In this document: one piece after another, positions 24,949-32,646 of the stretch
Layout of the letters: each line of letters opens with the position of its first letter
Position numbering within the stretch: position 1 is the stretch's first letter
DNA from: Candidatus Dadabacteria bacterium
Lineage (GTDB): Bacteria; Desulfobacterota_D; UBA1144; Nemesobacterales; UBA2774
DNA length: 48,479 nt
Direction: 5' to 3'
Assembly: GCA_020849425.1 (NCBI GenBank)
Contig: JADLGH010000003.1
Span: forward strand, 1 to 48,479
Translations under genes and position numbers: made by a program
Notes under the pieces: generated by a model
Seen by the model: the letters and a program-made list of their open reading frames with translations, nothing else
What the model was told of the DNA's origin: nothing
The model's database searches: none

Positions 24949-26004
24949 CTAGGCTCTGTCTCCGATGTTCGCGTGGCGCCGGTCCGGATTCCCCGAAGGA
25001 GCGGGACCTCCACCCTGTTTTCGCGCAAGCTTTATAAACAGGTTCTCGAGCGCGAGCCTCGTGTTGGCGTTCGCGCGGACTATATCATACCAAGTTTTTT
25101 CCACTTGTCTCTGCCTTTCCATGAGCGAGGCGACGTCGATGCCCTCGGCCAGGGCGGCCAGCTCGTCCTTCATATCGACGTTACTTAGGTCGCCCGAGCC
25201 GATTTTCAGGAATGCGATATCCCGTAGCCAGAGCGAGATGAACCTGAACGCGAGATCGAGCCTCGCCTGGTCTCCCGAAGCACTTTCGGAAAGCTGCTCG
25301 GCAAGGGAAACGATGTCCGAGGCCGAGCCCGCGCTCATTCCGCCGAGGGCCGAGAGGAGCTCCCTCCTCCATTCCATCGTCTCGGCGTCCAGCCTGAGCG
25401 CGGCGCCGAGGCTACCCGAGGAGATACGTGCGTAGAGCCCGGCCTCGTCCGGCGGCAGCCCCGCCTTCTCCGCGAGCACGTCCGCTATGTAGCGCTCGGG
25501 GAGGGCGCCGAAGTTAAGCGGCTGGCACCGCGACCGTATCGTCGGCAGGAGAGCCCCCGGCCGCGACGTGACGAGTATGATGATCGACGCGGGCGGCGGC
25601 TCTTCGAGCGTCTTGAGGAAGGCGTTCTGTGCGCTGTTGTTGAGCTTTTCGGCCTCGTCTACGATGACGACCTTGAACCTCCCCTCGAACGGTTTTAAGT
25701 AGAGCTTCTCCTCGATCTCGTCCCTGACCTGGTCGACCTTGATGTTCCTTACGCCCGCGAACTCGACCATGGCGACGTCCGGGTGAATGCCCTTTTCGAC
25801 CTTCCTGCACGAGCCGCAGCCGCATTCGCTTGGGCTCCCGCCGCCGGAAGTGCAGTTGACTACACCGGCGAATTCGAGCGCGACGAGCCTCTTCCCGACG
25901 CCGTCCGGCCCCGAGAAGAGATAGGCGTGCGAGACCACGTTCTCGGCGGCCGCGCGCCGCAGTATCTCTCTCTGGAATTCGTGCCCTGCAATGTTGGTCG
26001 TCAT
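24949..26004 (-). CDS. holB: DNA polymerase III delta' subunit
   Basis: Clamp-loader AAA+ subunit of 351 residues. Walker A is FSGPDGVGKRLVALEFA near 31, followed by a zinc module (C-x-C-x2-C in ECGCGSCRKVEKG), the sensor/Walker B region VVIVDEAEKLNNSAQNAFLKTLEEPPP near 112 and the SRC-type motif in IRSRCQPLNFG. Loads the beta clamp in replication. It lies between tmk and metG, an arrangement seen in many bacteria. Confidence 0.93.
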   Translation of the reverse strand: MTTNIAGHEFQREILRRAAAENVVSHAYLFSGPDGVGKRLVALEFAGVVNCTSGGGSPSECGCGSCRKVEKGIHPDVAMVEFAGVRNIKVDQVRDEIEEKLYLKPFEGRFKVVIVDEAEKLNNSAQNAFLKTLEEPPPASIIILVTSRPGALLPTIRSRCQPLNFGALPERYIADVLAEKAGLPPDEAGLYARISSGSLGAALRLDAETMEWRRELLSALGGMSAGSASDIVSLAEQLSESASGDQARLDLAFRFISLWLRDIAFLKIGSGDLSNVDMKDELAALAEGIDVASLMERQRQVEKTWYDIVRANANTRLALENLFIKLARKQGGGPAPSGNPDRRHANIGDRA

Positions 26005-26058
26005 GGATAGAGCGCTTCCGGCAAACCTCCCCGGATAAAAGAAAATATCATAAAGCGG

Positions 26059-26673
26059 TCAGGAGGTTAAGCGGAGAAGGACGGAGTCCCTGATTTCCTC
26101 GTGTATGGACACGGCGTCGCGGGCGGCGTTTATCTTGATAATCCTGTCCGGATCGCGGCGCGAAAGGAGGAGGTAGCCCTGCCTTATGAGCTCGTGAAAC
26201 TCTACGGGCTCTTCGTCCATCTTCGTCGTGCCGCCCCTTCCCCTTAGCCTCGAAAGCCCCTCCCTTACGGGCAGATTGAGGAGGAACGTCATGTCCGGCG
26301 TCGTATCGCCGGCCGAGGCCCTGGCGGTCTTGGTGACGAACCTCATGTCGAGCTTCCTTCCGTAGCCCTGATAGACTATCGTCGAGTCGAAGAACCTGTC
26401 GCAGATGACTATCTCCCCGTTCCTGAGACGGGGTTCTATGTAATCCTTTACGTGCTGGGCGCGGTCGGCGCAGAAGAGAAAGAGCTCGGCGAGCGGGTCG
26501 AGCTCGAGGTCCCTGTCCTCGAGAATAATCGTGCGTATCAGGTGTCCCAGCTGCCCCCATCCGGGCTCGCGGGTCAGGGTAACCTTGTACCCCTTCTCCA
26601 CGAGCGCGTCTCTCAGCATATCCGCCTGCGTGCTCTTACCGCTCCCTTCTATACCTTCGAATGTTATTAGCAT
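26059..26673 (-). CDS. tmk: Thymidylate kinase
   Basis: Phosphorylates dTMP to dTDP. The 204 residues are normal length. P-loop FEGIEGSGKSTQ at 4-15, DRFFDSTIVYQGYGR near 92 with the DR[YF] motif, and LID-type arginines in LSRLRGRGG near 150. The DR- and TMP-binding REPG motif is present but is followed by WGQLG instead of the usual GTxLG. First gene of the tmk-holB-metG group. Confidence 0.94.
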   Translation of the reverse strand: MLITFEGIEGSGKSTQADMLRDALVEKGYKVTLTREPGWGQLGHLIRTIILEDRDLELDPLAELFLFCADRAQHVKDYIEPRLRNGEIVICDRFFDSTIVYQGYGRKLDMRFVTKTARASAGDTTPDMTFLLNLPVREGLSRLRGRGGTTKMDEEPVEFHELIRQGYLLLSRRDPDRIIKINAARDAVSIHEEIRDSVLLRLTS

Positions 26674-26803
26674 GTGTTCCGGATTTCCTCTCGGGTGGAC
26701 GAATCGTCTATAGGTCAGGCTACGGGCATATCGAATCCCGGCGGATACAGGCGCGTCCGCACTTTCAGAGAATGTACCATAATAGATGAAAGATAAAAGA
26801 GGC

Positions 26804-27532
26804 TCATTTCTTCCTGCCGGCGGCTTCCATGAGCGCCCCTAACTCGCGCTCGCGCATGTTCCTCCACTTCCCCAGCCGGAGTCCCCCCAGCTCGACGGGG
26901 CCGACCGCTATGCGCTTTAAGCGCCAGATCCTGTGGCCGAAGGCCTCGAAGAACCTCTTCACGAGGTGGTTCCTACCCTCGTGAAAGGCTATCTCGAAGG
27001 TCGTAAAGCCCTTTCTCCTCTCGGTAATCTTCACGGAATCGGGCCTCGCGGGACCGTCTTCGAGCTCGGTCCCCTGCATCATCGAACGGGCTACGCTTTC
27101 AGGGACGTCCCCCCGAACGACCGCCCTGTAGACCTTAAGGAGCTCATATCTAGGATGGAGGATTTTGTTGGCCAGCTCCCCGTCGTTAGTTAGAATGAGA
27201 AGCCCCTCGACGTCGTAATCCAGCCTGCCCACGGGATAGACCCTTTCCGGAACGTCCGGTATGAGCTCGTCTATCGTCTTCTTGTCGTCCTGTCCCTCGC
27301 CTATCGCCGTGACGTAAAGCCTCGGCTTGTTGAGGACAAGATACCTGTGCGTCTCGGGGGCTACGGTGAGGCCGCCCACCTCTACCCTGTCCCTCTCGGG
27401 GTCTATCGTCCGGCCGAGCTCCTTCTCGACGACGCCGTTAACCTTCACCCCGCCCGAGGCTATGAGATCGTCCGCCTTCCTCCGGGACGCGACCCCGCAC
27501 ATGGAGAGGTACTTATTGAGCCGGAGCTTCAA
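26804..27532 (-). CDS. rluB: Ribosomal large subunit pseudouridine synthase B-type (RsuA family)
   Basis: The 242-residue protein has an N-terminal S4 RNA-binding domain (LRLNKYLSMCGVASRRKADDLIASGGVKVNG) and the RsuA/RluB catalytic domain with the aspartate motif GRLDYDVEGLLILTNDGEL near 101, plus EGRNHLVKRFFEAFGHRIWRLKRI. It converts a uridine in helix 89 of 23S rRNA, or an equivalent site; RluB versus RluF is not certain. It sits upstream of tmk on the same strand, about 130 bp away. Confidence 0.9.
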   Translation of the reverse strand: MKLRLNKYLSMCGVASRRKADDLIASGGVKVNGVVEKELGRTIDPERDRVEVGGLTVAPETHRYLVLNKPRLYVTAIGEGQDDKKTIDELIPDVPERVYPVGRLDYDVEGLLILTNDGELANKILHPRYELLKVYRAVVRGDVPESVARSMMQGTELEDGPARPDSVKITERRKGFTTFEIAFHEGRNHLVKRFFEAFGHRIWRLKRIAVGPVELGGLRLGKWRNMRERELGALMEAAGRKK

Positions 27533-27586
27533 AGGCCGCCCCCGGCGCAGGAATGCGAAAGGGACTCGGCGGGCGTTCCCGCCCCG

Positions 27587-27952
27587 TCACTTCGCATATA
27601 TCGCCTCACCCCTGGCCCAGTACTGCCCCTCGCGTCCCCTGAACGCGAACTTCACGTAGTCCCCGCTCTTGTCCATCATGTAAACCTTCTCGTTCCCCGT
27701 GAGCTGTATGCAGCCCTCCCCTTCGGCGATGCTCCGCGCGAGGGCGTCGCTGCCGCTCTCGACGAACTCGTAGTACTTCTGGATCGCCCTTTTGTCCGTG
27801 CAGGCCGGATAACCGCTTGCGGTGAAACACTCCTTATCCATGAGCCTGCAGGGAGTGTTATCCGGCAGGGCGGCCACGGCGTAAAGACAGACGAGCCCGA
27901 AAAGCAGGAGAAAAACCGAAGCCCTTAAAGCGCCTGAAGACGAATCCGACAT
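27587..27952 (-). CDS. Small exported protein, unknown function
   Basis: The 121-residue product has an N-terminal signal-like helix (about residues 9-28, ending AVAALP) and a soluble part with four or five cysteines (PCRLMDKECF, YPACTDK, GEGCIQL) likely to form disulfides in the periplasm. No family recognised. It lies between rluB and the DUF4412 gene on the same strand. Confidence 0.75.
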   Translation of the reverse strand: MSDSSSGALRASVFLLLFGLVCLYAVAALPDNTPCRLMDKECFTASGYPACTDKRAIQKYYEFVESGSDALARSIAEGEGCIQLTGNEKVYMMDKSGDYVKFAFRGREGQYWARGEAIYAK

Positions 27953-27985
27953 TTCATTCCTCCAACACGATAATGCGGCCGGTTT

Positions 27986-28792
27986 TTACTGAAGGGCCAT
28001 GCTCTGCTTCGTGTAGTCCGATGGCGGCGCGAACTCCGAGGCATCGACGGTCGTCTTTTTCGAAGAAGAGAACGTCGATACGGACTCCTTCTCGCCGTCG
28101 TCGAAGTCGATGGTCTCGACGGGGAAGCCGTTCAGCTCCCTTAACTGGGAAAAGACGTTCTCCTCGAACTCGACCTGCGAGCCCACGGGGCTTCCGGGAA
28201 TGGAGAACGATTTCATCATTTTGTCCATGGAATCGGCCATCTGCATCATGAGGTTCATCATCTCCTGCCCCCCTTCGATGCTGCTCCAGGGGGTGACGCA
28301 GTATTCCCTCACCCTTTCGGCGCCTTTCAAAACATCGTACTTCTCGCAGGCAACGCCGTTCACCTCCCCCTTGCCCGTTTTCTTGAGGACGGGCTCGACG
28401 TAGTCGCCGCCCCCGCCCATGCCCATCATCTGCTTCATCTGCTCCCTCTGGTCGGGCGGGAGGCTCTTTAACTGCTCCTCCATCTGGCTCATCATCTGCC
28501 CGAGCTGGGCCGCGAGCGCCGACATAGTGGCCTCGTCCAGGACTACGAACGTCTTGTCGTCGTGGTCGATCATTATCATTTCCTTGCTCGCGCCCTTGTA
28601 AATCATCGATCCGTCGAGCTTTCCGCCGTCCTCGTACATGTCCATCCTGAGGTCGCTGCCCTTGACCTTGCCCTTTATCTGCCCCGTGGACTCGGGGTTA
28701 AGCTCCTTCTGCTCGATCTCGAAAACGACGTCGGCGTACGCCGAGGCCGTGAATAAGAGTGCAACCGCGAAAGATGAAACCAGTCTCCTCAT
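27986..28792 (-). CDS. Exported DUF4412 domain protein
   Basis: The 268-residue product has a Sec signal (MRRLVSSFAVALLFTASAYA) and a DUF4412 body with FEIEQKELN, KGKVKGSDLRMDMYEDGGKLDGSMIYKG (residues 37-64) and DFDDGEKE-type stretches, followed by a Met- and Gln-rich segment near 90-125. The frame is open to 28810, but GGAGGATCCACG before the ATG at 28792 fixes this start and restores a clean signal peptide. Function is unknown; LolA-like beta folds are common in this group. Confidence 0.82.
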   Translation of the reverse strand: MRRLVSSFAVALLFTASAYADVVFEIEQKELNPESTGQIKGKVKGSDLRMDMYEDGGKLDGSMIYKGASKEMIMIDHDDKTFVVLDEATMSALAAQLGQMMSQMEEQLKSLPPDQREQMKQMMGMGGGGDYVEPVLKKTGKGEVNGVACEKYDVLKGAERVREYCVTPWSSIEGGQEMMNLMMQMADSMDKMMKSFSIPGSPVGSQVEFEENVFSQLRELNGFPVETIDFDDGEKESVSTFSSSKKTTVDASEFAPPSDYTKQSMALQ

Positions 28793-28876
28793 CGTGGATC
28801 CTCCAGCCATTTTTTGCCCTCTATTCTAACACAGAAACAACTCCCGGCGGAGCCCCCGTACACGGCGTCCGGATTC

Positions 28877-28904
28877 TTGACAATTCCCCGTTACCACTTA
28901 AGCT
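28877..28904 (+). promoter_or_regulatory. nuoA promoter (leaderless)
   Basis: TTGACA (28877-28882), a 16-bp spacer and TAAGCT (28899-28904). The GTG start at 28911 follows six bases later and there is no Shine-Dalgarno, so the nuo mRNA should start at or next to its initiation codon. Confidence 0.6.
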
Positions 28905-28910
28905 AATTCT

Positions 28911-29267
28911 GTGCTTAACGATTACGTTCCCGTCTTATTAATTCTCATACTCGCTATAGTACTCGCCGCCGCAATGCTGGGGCTGTCCGCCCTGCTCGGC
29001 CCGAAGCGTAGCTCGAAGAGAAAGCTGGCCCCGTACGAGTCGGGGATTCCGCCTACGGGCGACACGCGCGGGAGGTTCTCGATCAAGTACTATCTCGTGG
29101 GCGCACTGTTCATACTGTTCGACATAGAGGCCGTGTTCCTCTTCGCATGGGCGGTCGTGTACAAGGACCTCGGGATGCTCGCATTCATAGAAATACTGGT
29201 TTTCCTCCTCGTCGTTCTCGGAGGATACTTTTACATCGTAAAGAAGGGAGCCCTCGAATGGGAGTAA
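28911..29267 (+). CDS. nuoA: NADH-quinone oxidoreductase subunit A
   Basis: Three-helix membrane subunit of complex I, 118 residues. The loop [21 protein letters not shown] and the second helix [16 protein letters not shown] are invariant family marks. Starts with GTG at 28911. Its 3' end overlaps nuoB by ten bases, indicating tight translational coupling. First gene of nuoABCD. Confidence 0.95.
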   Translation: MLNDYVPVLLILILAIVLAAAMLGLSALLGPKRSSKRKLAPYESGIPPTGDTRGRFSIKYYLVGALFILFDIEAVFLFAWAVVYKDLGMLAFIEILVFLLVVLGGYFYIVKKGALEWE

Positions 29268-29743
29268 ACGCAAGCCCCGCTCTCGGCGGAGAGGGGTTTC
29301 TTACGACAAAGATAGAAGCCTTCGCCAACTGGGGAAGGAAGAACAGCCTGTGGCCGATGCCGTTCGGTACGGCGTGCTGCGCTATCGAGATGATGGCCGT
29401 GTTCGCCTCGAGGTTCGACCTTTCGCGCTTCGGGGCCGAGGTCGCGAGGTTCTCGCCGAGGCAGGCCGACCTCATGCTCGTATCGGGCACCATAACCTAC
29501 AAAATGGCCTCCGTCTGCAGGCGCATATACGACCAGATGCCCGAGCCGAAATGGGTGATTGCAATGGGGTCTTGCACGTGCGGCGGCGGGCCCTTCGACA
29601 GTTACGCGGTCGTACAGGGCATCGACGAATTCCTGCCCGTGGACGTTTACATAGGCGGGTGCCCCCCGAGGCCCGAGGCCGTCATCGACGCCGTAATGAA
29701 GATACAGAAAAAGATCGAGCTCGAAGGGGCCCCGATTTTATGA
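29258..29743 (+). CDS. nuoB: NADH-quinone oxidoreductase subunit B
   Basis: Carries the N2 [4Fe-4S] cluster next to the quinone site. The 161 residues from the ATG at 29258 contain the cluster cysteines: [17 protein letters not shown] and GGCPPRPE. The longer open frame starting at 29147 is ignored because family N-termini match [15 protein letters not shown]. It overlaps nuoA by ten and nuoC by four bases. Confidence 0.96.
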   Translation: MGVNASPALGGEGFLTTKIEAFANWGRKNSLWPMPFGTACCAIEMMAVFASRFDLSRFGAEVARFSPRQADLMLVSGTITYKMASVCRRIYDQMPEPKWVIAMGSCTCGGGPFDSYAVVQGIDEFLPVDVYIGGCPPRPEAVIDAVMKIQKKIELEGAPIL

Positions 29744-30264
29744 GCCTCGATATCGACTCCTTAATATCCGCACTCAACGAGGAATTCCCCGGAAGCGTCA
29801 CCGAAAAGCTCAAATGGAGGGGGGAGACCACCCTAGTCGTGGACAAGGACCGTATAAGGGCAATCTGCGCGCGGCTCAGGGAATCGCACGGTTTCGCCTT
29901 CCTGGCCGACCTCACCGCCGTCGACTACCTGACGGTCAGGAGCCCTCGCTACGAGGTCGTCTATCACGTGCACAGGTTCGGCGAGGAGTACGACGAGAAC
30001 GTGAGAATAAGGCTCAAGGCCGGGGTCGAAGACGCGGACTCGCCCGAAATAGACTCTGTCGTGCCCGTGTGGAGCGGGGCCGACTGGCTCGAAAGGGAGG
30101 TTTACGACATGTTCGGCATCGTGTTCAGCGGCCATCCGGACCTAAGACGCATACTCATGCCGGAGGATTACGAGCCCTTCCCGCTCAGAAAGGATTTCGA
30201 CGTCAGGGACAGGGAGGCCTCGAAGAGGTCTTTCCAGAGGGCGCTCGAAGAGGGTGACGACTGA
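29740..30264 (+). CDS. nuoC: NADH-quinone oxidoreductase subunit C
   Basis: The 174-residue peripheral-arm subunit shows the signature [21 protein letters not shown] and ends with the FPLRKDF block. It is not fused to NuoD, unlike the enteric NuoCD. The start ATG at 29740 overlaps the nuoB stop (ATGA) and its own stop overlaps the nuoD ATG. Confidence 0.95.
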   Translation: MSLDIDSLISALNEEFPGSVTEKLKWRGETTLVVDKDRIRAICARLRESHGFAFLADLTAVDYLTVRSPRYEVVYHVHRFGEEYDENVRIRLKAGVEDADSPEIDSVVPVWSGADWLEREVYDMFGIVFSGHPDLRRILMPEDYEPFPLRKDFDVRDREASKRSFQRALEEGDD

Positions 30265-31493
30265 TGGAAAGGGTCGAATTCGTAACCGAAGATTCGGTCG
30301 TAGACCCGATAACGGGGCTCAAGTCCGAAACAATGATGCTCAACATGGGCCCTCAGCACCCCGCAACGCACGGCGTGCTAAGGGTCGTGCTTCACCTGGA
30401 CGGCGAGGTCATAGTCAAGGCCGTCCCGCACATAGGCTATCTCCACAGGGGGATAGAAAAGCTCTGCGAGCACATAACCTACCAGCAGTGCCTCCCCTAC
30501 ACCGACAGGATGGACTACCTGGCCTCCATATGCAACAACATAGGGTTCGTCCTCGCCGTCGAGAAGCTCCTCGGCGTACAGGACGCGATACCCGAGAGGG
30601 CGAAGACGGCCGAGGTGATACTGTTCGAGCTCGGGCGCATAGAGTCCCACCTCGTCGGCATAGGCACCAACGCGCTCGACCTGGGCGCGATGAGCGCATT
30701 CCTCTACTGCTTTAAGGAAAGGGAGAGGATATACGAGATACTCGAAACCGTATGCGGGGCGAGGCTCACGACTTCATACCCGAGGGTGGGGGGTCTCCCG
30801 CTCGACCTGCCGGACGATTTCGAGGAGAAGGTAAGGAATTTCCTCAAGGTGTTTCCGAAAACGCTGTACGAGGTCGACAAGCTCCTCACCAGGAACAGGA
30901 TATGGATCGATAGGACCAAAGACGTCGCATATATAAATGCCGAGGACGCGATAGACCTCGGGCTCACCGGCCCTACCCTAAGGGGAAGCGGCGTGCCCTA
31001 CGACGTAAGAAAGGCCACCCCATACCTAGGATACGAGAATTACGACTTCGAAATACCTGTCGCGACAGAGGGCGACGCATATGCGCGCTATCTCTGCAGG
31101 TTCGAGGAAATGAACCAGAGCCTCCGGATAATAAGGCAGGCAATCGACAACCTTCCCGACGGGCCCTACGCGGCCGACCTTCCGGACGTGGTTCTTCCGG
31201 AGAAGAAGCTCACCTATACAAAGATGGAATCCCTCATCAGGCATTTTGTCCTGGTATACGAAGGCTTCAAGCCGGAGCCGGGCGAGGTGCAGCACGCTGT
31301 CGAAAACCCCAAGGGCGAGCTCTCATATTATCTCATCAGCGACGGCTCGGGAAAGCCCTACAGGATGAGGGTCAGGGGGCCGTCCTTCGTCAACATGCAG
31401 GCCCTTTCAAAAATGGTCGAGGGGAGCCTCATCGCCGACGTTATCGCCGCCATCGGGAGCCTCGATATCGTCCTGGGCGAGATAGACCGCTGA
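30264..31493 (+). CDS. nuoD: NADH-quinone oxidoreductase subunit D
   Basis: The 409-residue quinone-site subunit, related to [NiFe] hydrogenase large subunits. Marks include MLNMGPQHPATHGVLR, HIGYLHRGIEKL and GKPYRMRVRGPSFVNMQAL near the C-terminus. The start ATG overlaps the nuoC stop (TGATG). The nuo operon ends here; the remaining genes except nuoN are outside the window. Confidence 0.96.
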   Translation: MERVEFVTEDSVVDPITGLKSETMMLNMGPQHPATHGVLRVVLHLDGEVIVKAVPHIGYLHRGIEKLCEHITYQQCLPYTDRMDYLASICNNIGFVLAVEKLLGVQDAIPERAKTAEVILFELGRIESHLVGIGTNALDLGAMSAFLYCFKERERIYEILETVCGARLTTSYPRVGGLPLDLPDDFEEKVRNFLKVFPKTLYEVDKLLTRNRIWIDRTKDVAYINAEDAIDLGLTGPTLRGSGVPYDVRKATPYLGYENYDFEIPVATEGDAYARYLCRFEEMNQSLRIIRQAIDNLPDGPYAADLPDVVLPEKKLTYTKMESLIRHFVLVYEGFKPEPGEVQHAVENPKGELSYYLISDGSGKPYRMRVRGPSFVNMQALSKMVEGSLIADVIAAIGSLDIVLGEIDR

Positions 31494-31600
31494 GCCCGAA
31501 ATTCCCCGTATAGTCAGCCTGGTTATAAAAATCGCTTGCGAGGCGCGTCCGGCCGCGGCTGCGCGCTTCCACTTCTATACATCCGGAGTATGCTCGAAGA

Positions 31601-31927
31601 TCAGAGCGACGACCAGCACTTTGTCGCGAGCGGGTTATAGTCGCCGTTATGGACGTGGACACAGAGGCTCTGCCCGAGGTTCGTCCGGGCGAGGATAATC
31701 ACCTGCTCTGCGATGGACCTGGCTTCGGCGGCGTCTACCCCGTCCGCGTATACCCACAGGTCGAGCGGCGACTGCCACGACGCCTGTATGACGTTGGGGA
31801 GCGACTTGACCTCGGCAGCGAAGTTTTCCTGAGCCTGGTTCACGGTGTACGCGCGGGAGACCGCGGGCATGGCAAGCGCGAGTACAAACGCCGCCAGAAG
31901 GAACATATCGAGAATGCGGAGCCTCAT
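31601..31927 (-). CDS. Small exported protein, unknown function
   Basis: The 108-residue product has a Sec signal (MRLRILDMFLLAAFVLALAMPAVSRA) and a small soluble domain with VIQASWQSPLDLWVYADGVD and a late Cys-Cys pair (SLCVHVHNGD, KCWSSL). No recognised family. It reads toward nuoD's end on the opposite strand; its start lies about 40 bp downstream of lolA. Confidence 0.72.
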   Translation of the reverse strand: MRLRILDMFLLAAFVLALAMPAVSRAYTVNQAQENFAAEVKSLPNVIQASWQSPLDLWVYADGVDAAEARSIAEQVIILARTNLGQSLCVHVHNGDYNPLATKCWSSL

Positions 31928-31965
31928 GGCCCACCCCCTGCACCCGCACCGTTACCGGCCCCCCA

Positions 31966-32646
31966 TTACTGACCCATGGAGGGGGGCTTTATGACCTCTA
32001 CCCCGTCGGGTGCGTTGAAGACGAAGAGCGAATCCGGAACGCCCTTGTCCACGGATATATCCGACAGGTTCACCGTCGTCAGGTTACCGTACGGATCGTA
32101 GAGGTACATCGTATTTACGAGCATCGTGTTTTTATCCACGGCGATCGTAACCTTATTATACCCCTCTTCCTCGGTTTTCGGCTTGAGGTCGAGCAAATAG
32201 CTCCCGGCTCCGTCGAGCCCCTCGGTCTTCGCGAAGCTGACGTCGAAGAGCTCCTTTATCTTCCCGAGCCCGGAAAGGAGCGTCGATGTGGTTTCGGTGT
32301 CCGAGACTTTGCTCAGCGGGGATTCGATGACCTGGTTTTCCTCCTGGCTGTAGTACCAGAGGGTATTCCCGTCAGAGACTATTTCGTCCTTTGCCGGCGT
32401 ATGGTAGTTCCATCTCATCTTGCCCGGCTTTTTGAACCAGACCTCTCCCTCGGCCTTCTGGACCTTGTTAAGGGCCTTCACCTCGGCTTCCTGCGAAAAG
32501 TCCGCGTGAAAATCGCTTATCTGCTCGTACTTTTTCTGGACCCTGTCCACGACGGAATCGAGCCCGCCATCCGCAAGGGCCGCACGCGGGACGGAAACGA
32601 GAAAAGCCGCGGCGAGTATGAATACGATCTGTTTCATTTTTTTCAA
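31966..32646 (-). CDS. lolA: Outer-membrane lipoprotein carrier protein LolA
   Basis: Periplasmic chaperone that carries lipoproteins from LolCDE to LolB. The 226 residues have a Sec signal and the LolA beta-barrel marks GLDSVVDRVQKKYEQISDFHADFSQ (27-51; YxxxxxFxAxFxQ pattern), WFKKPGKMRWNY and GNTLWYYSQEENQV. The frame starts with TTG at 32646 overlapping the ftsK stop, with GAGAGG eight bases before it; the ATG at 32637 is the alternative. It is translationally coupled to ftsK, a common order. Confidence 0.93.
   Translation of the reverse strand: MKKMKQIVFILAAAFLVSVPRAALADGGLDSVVDRVQKKYEQISDFHADFSQEAEVKALNKVQKAEGEVWFKKPGKMRWNYHTPAKDEIVSDGNTLWYYSQEENQVIESPLSKVSDTETTSTLLSGLGKIKELFDVSFAKTEGLDGAGSYLLDLKPKTEEEGYNKVTIAVDKNTMLVNTMYLYDPYGNLTTVNLSDISVDKGVPDSLFVFNAPDGVEVIKPPSMGQ

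Noticed and set aside
23731-25188. 485-residue plus-strand open frame opposite metG
   Set aside because: Antisense to metG and holB, with no motif and unlikely composition.
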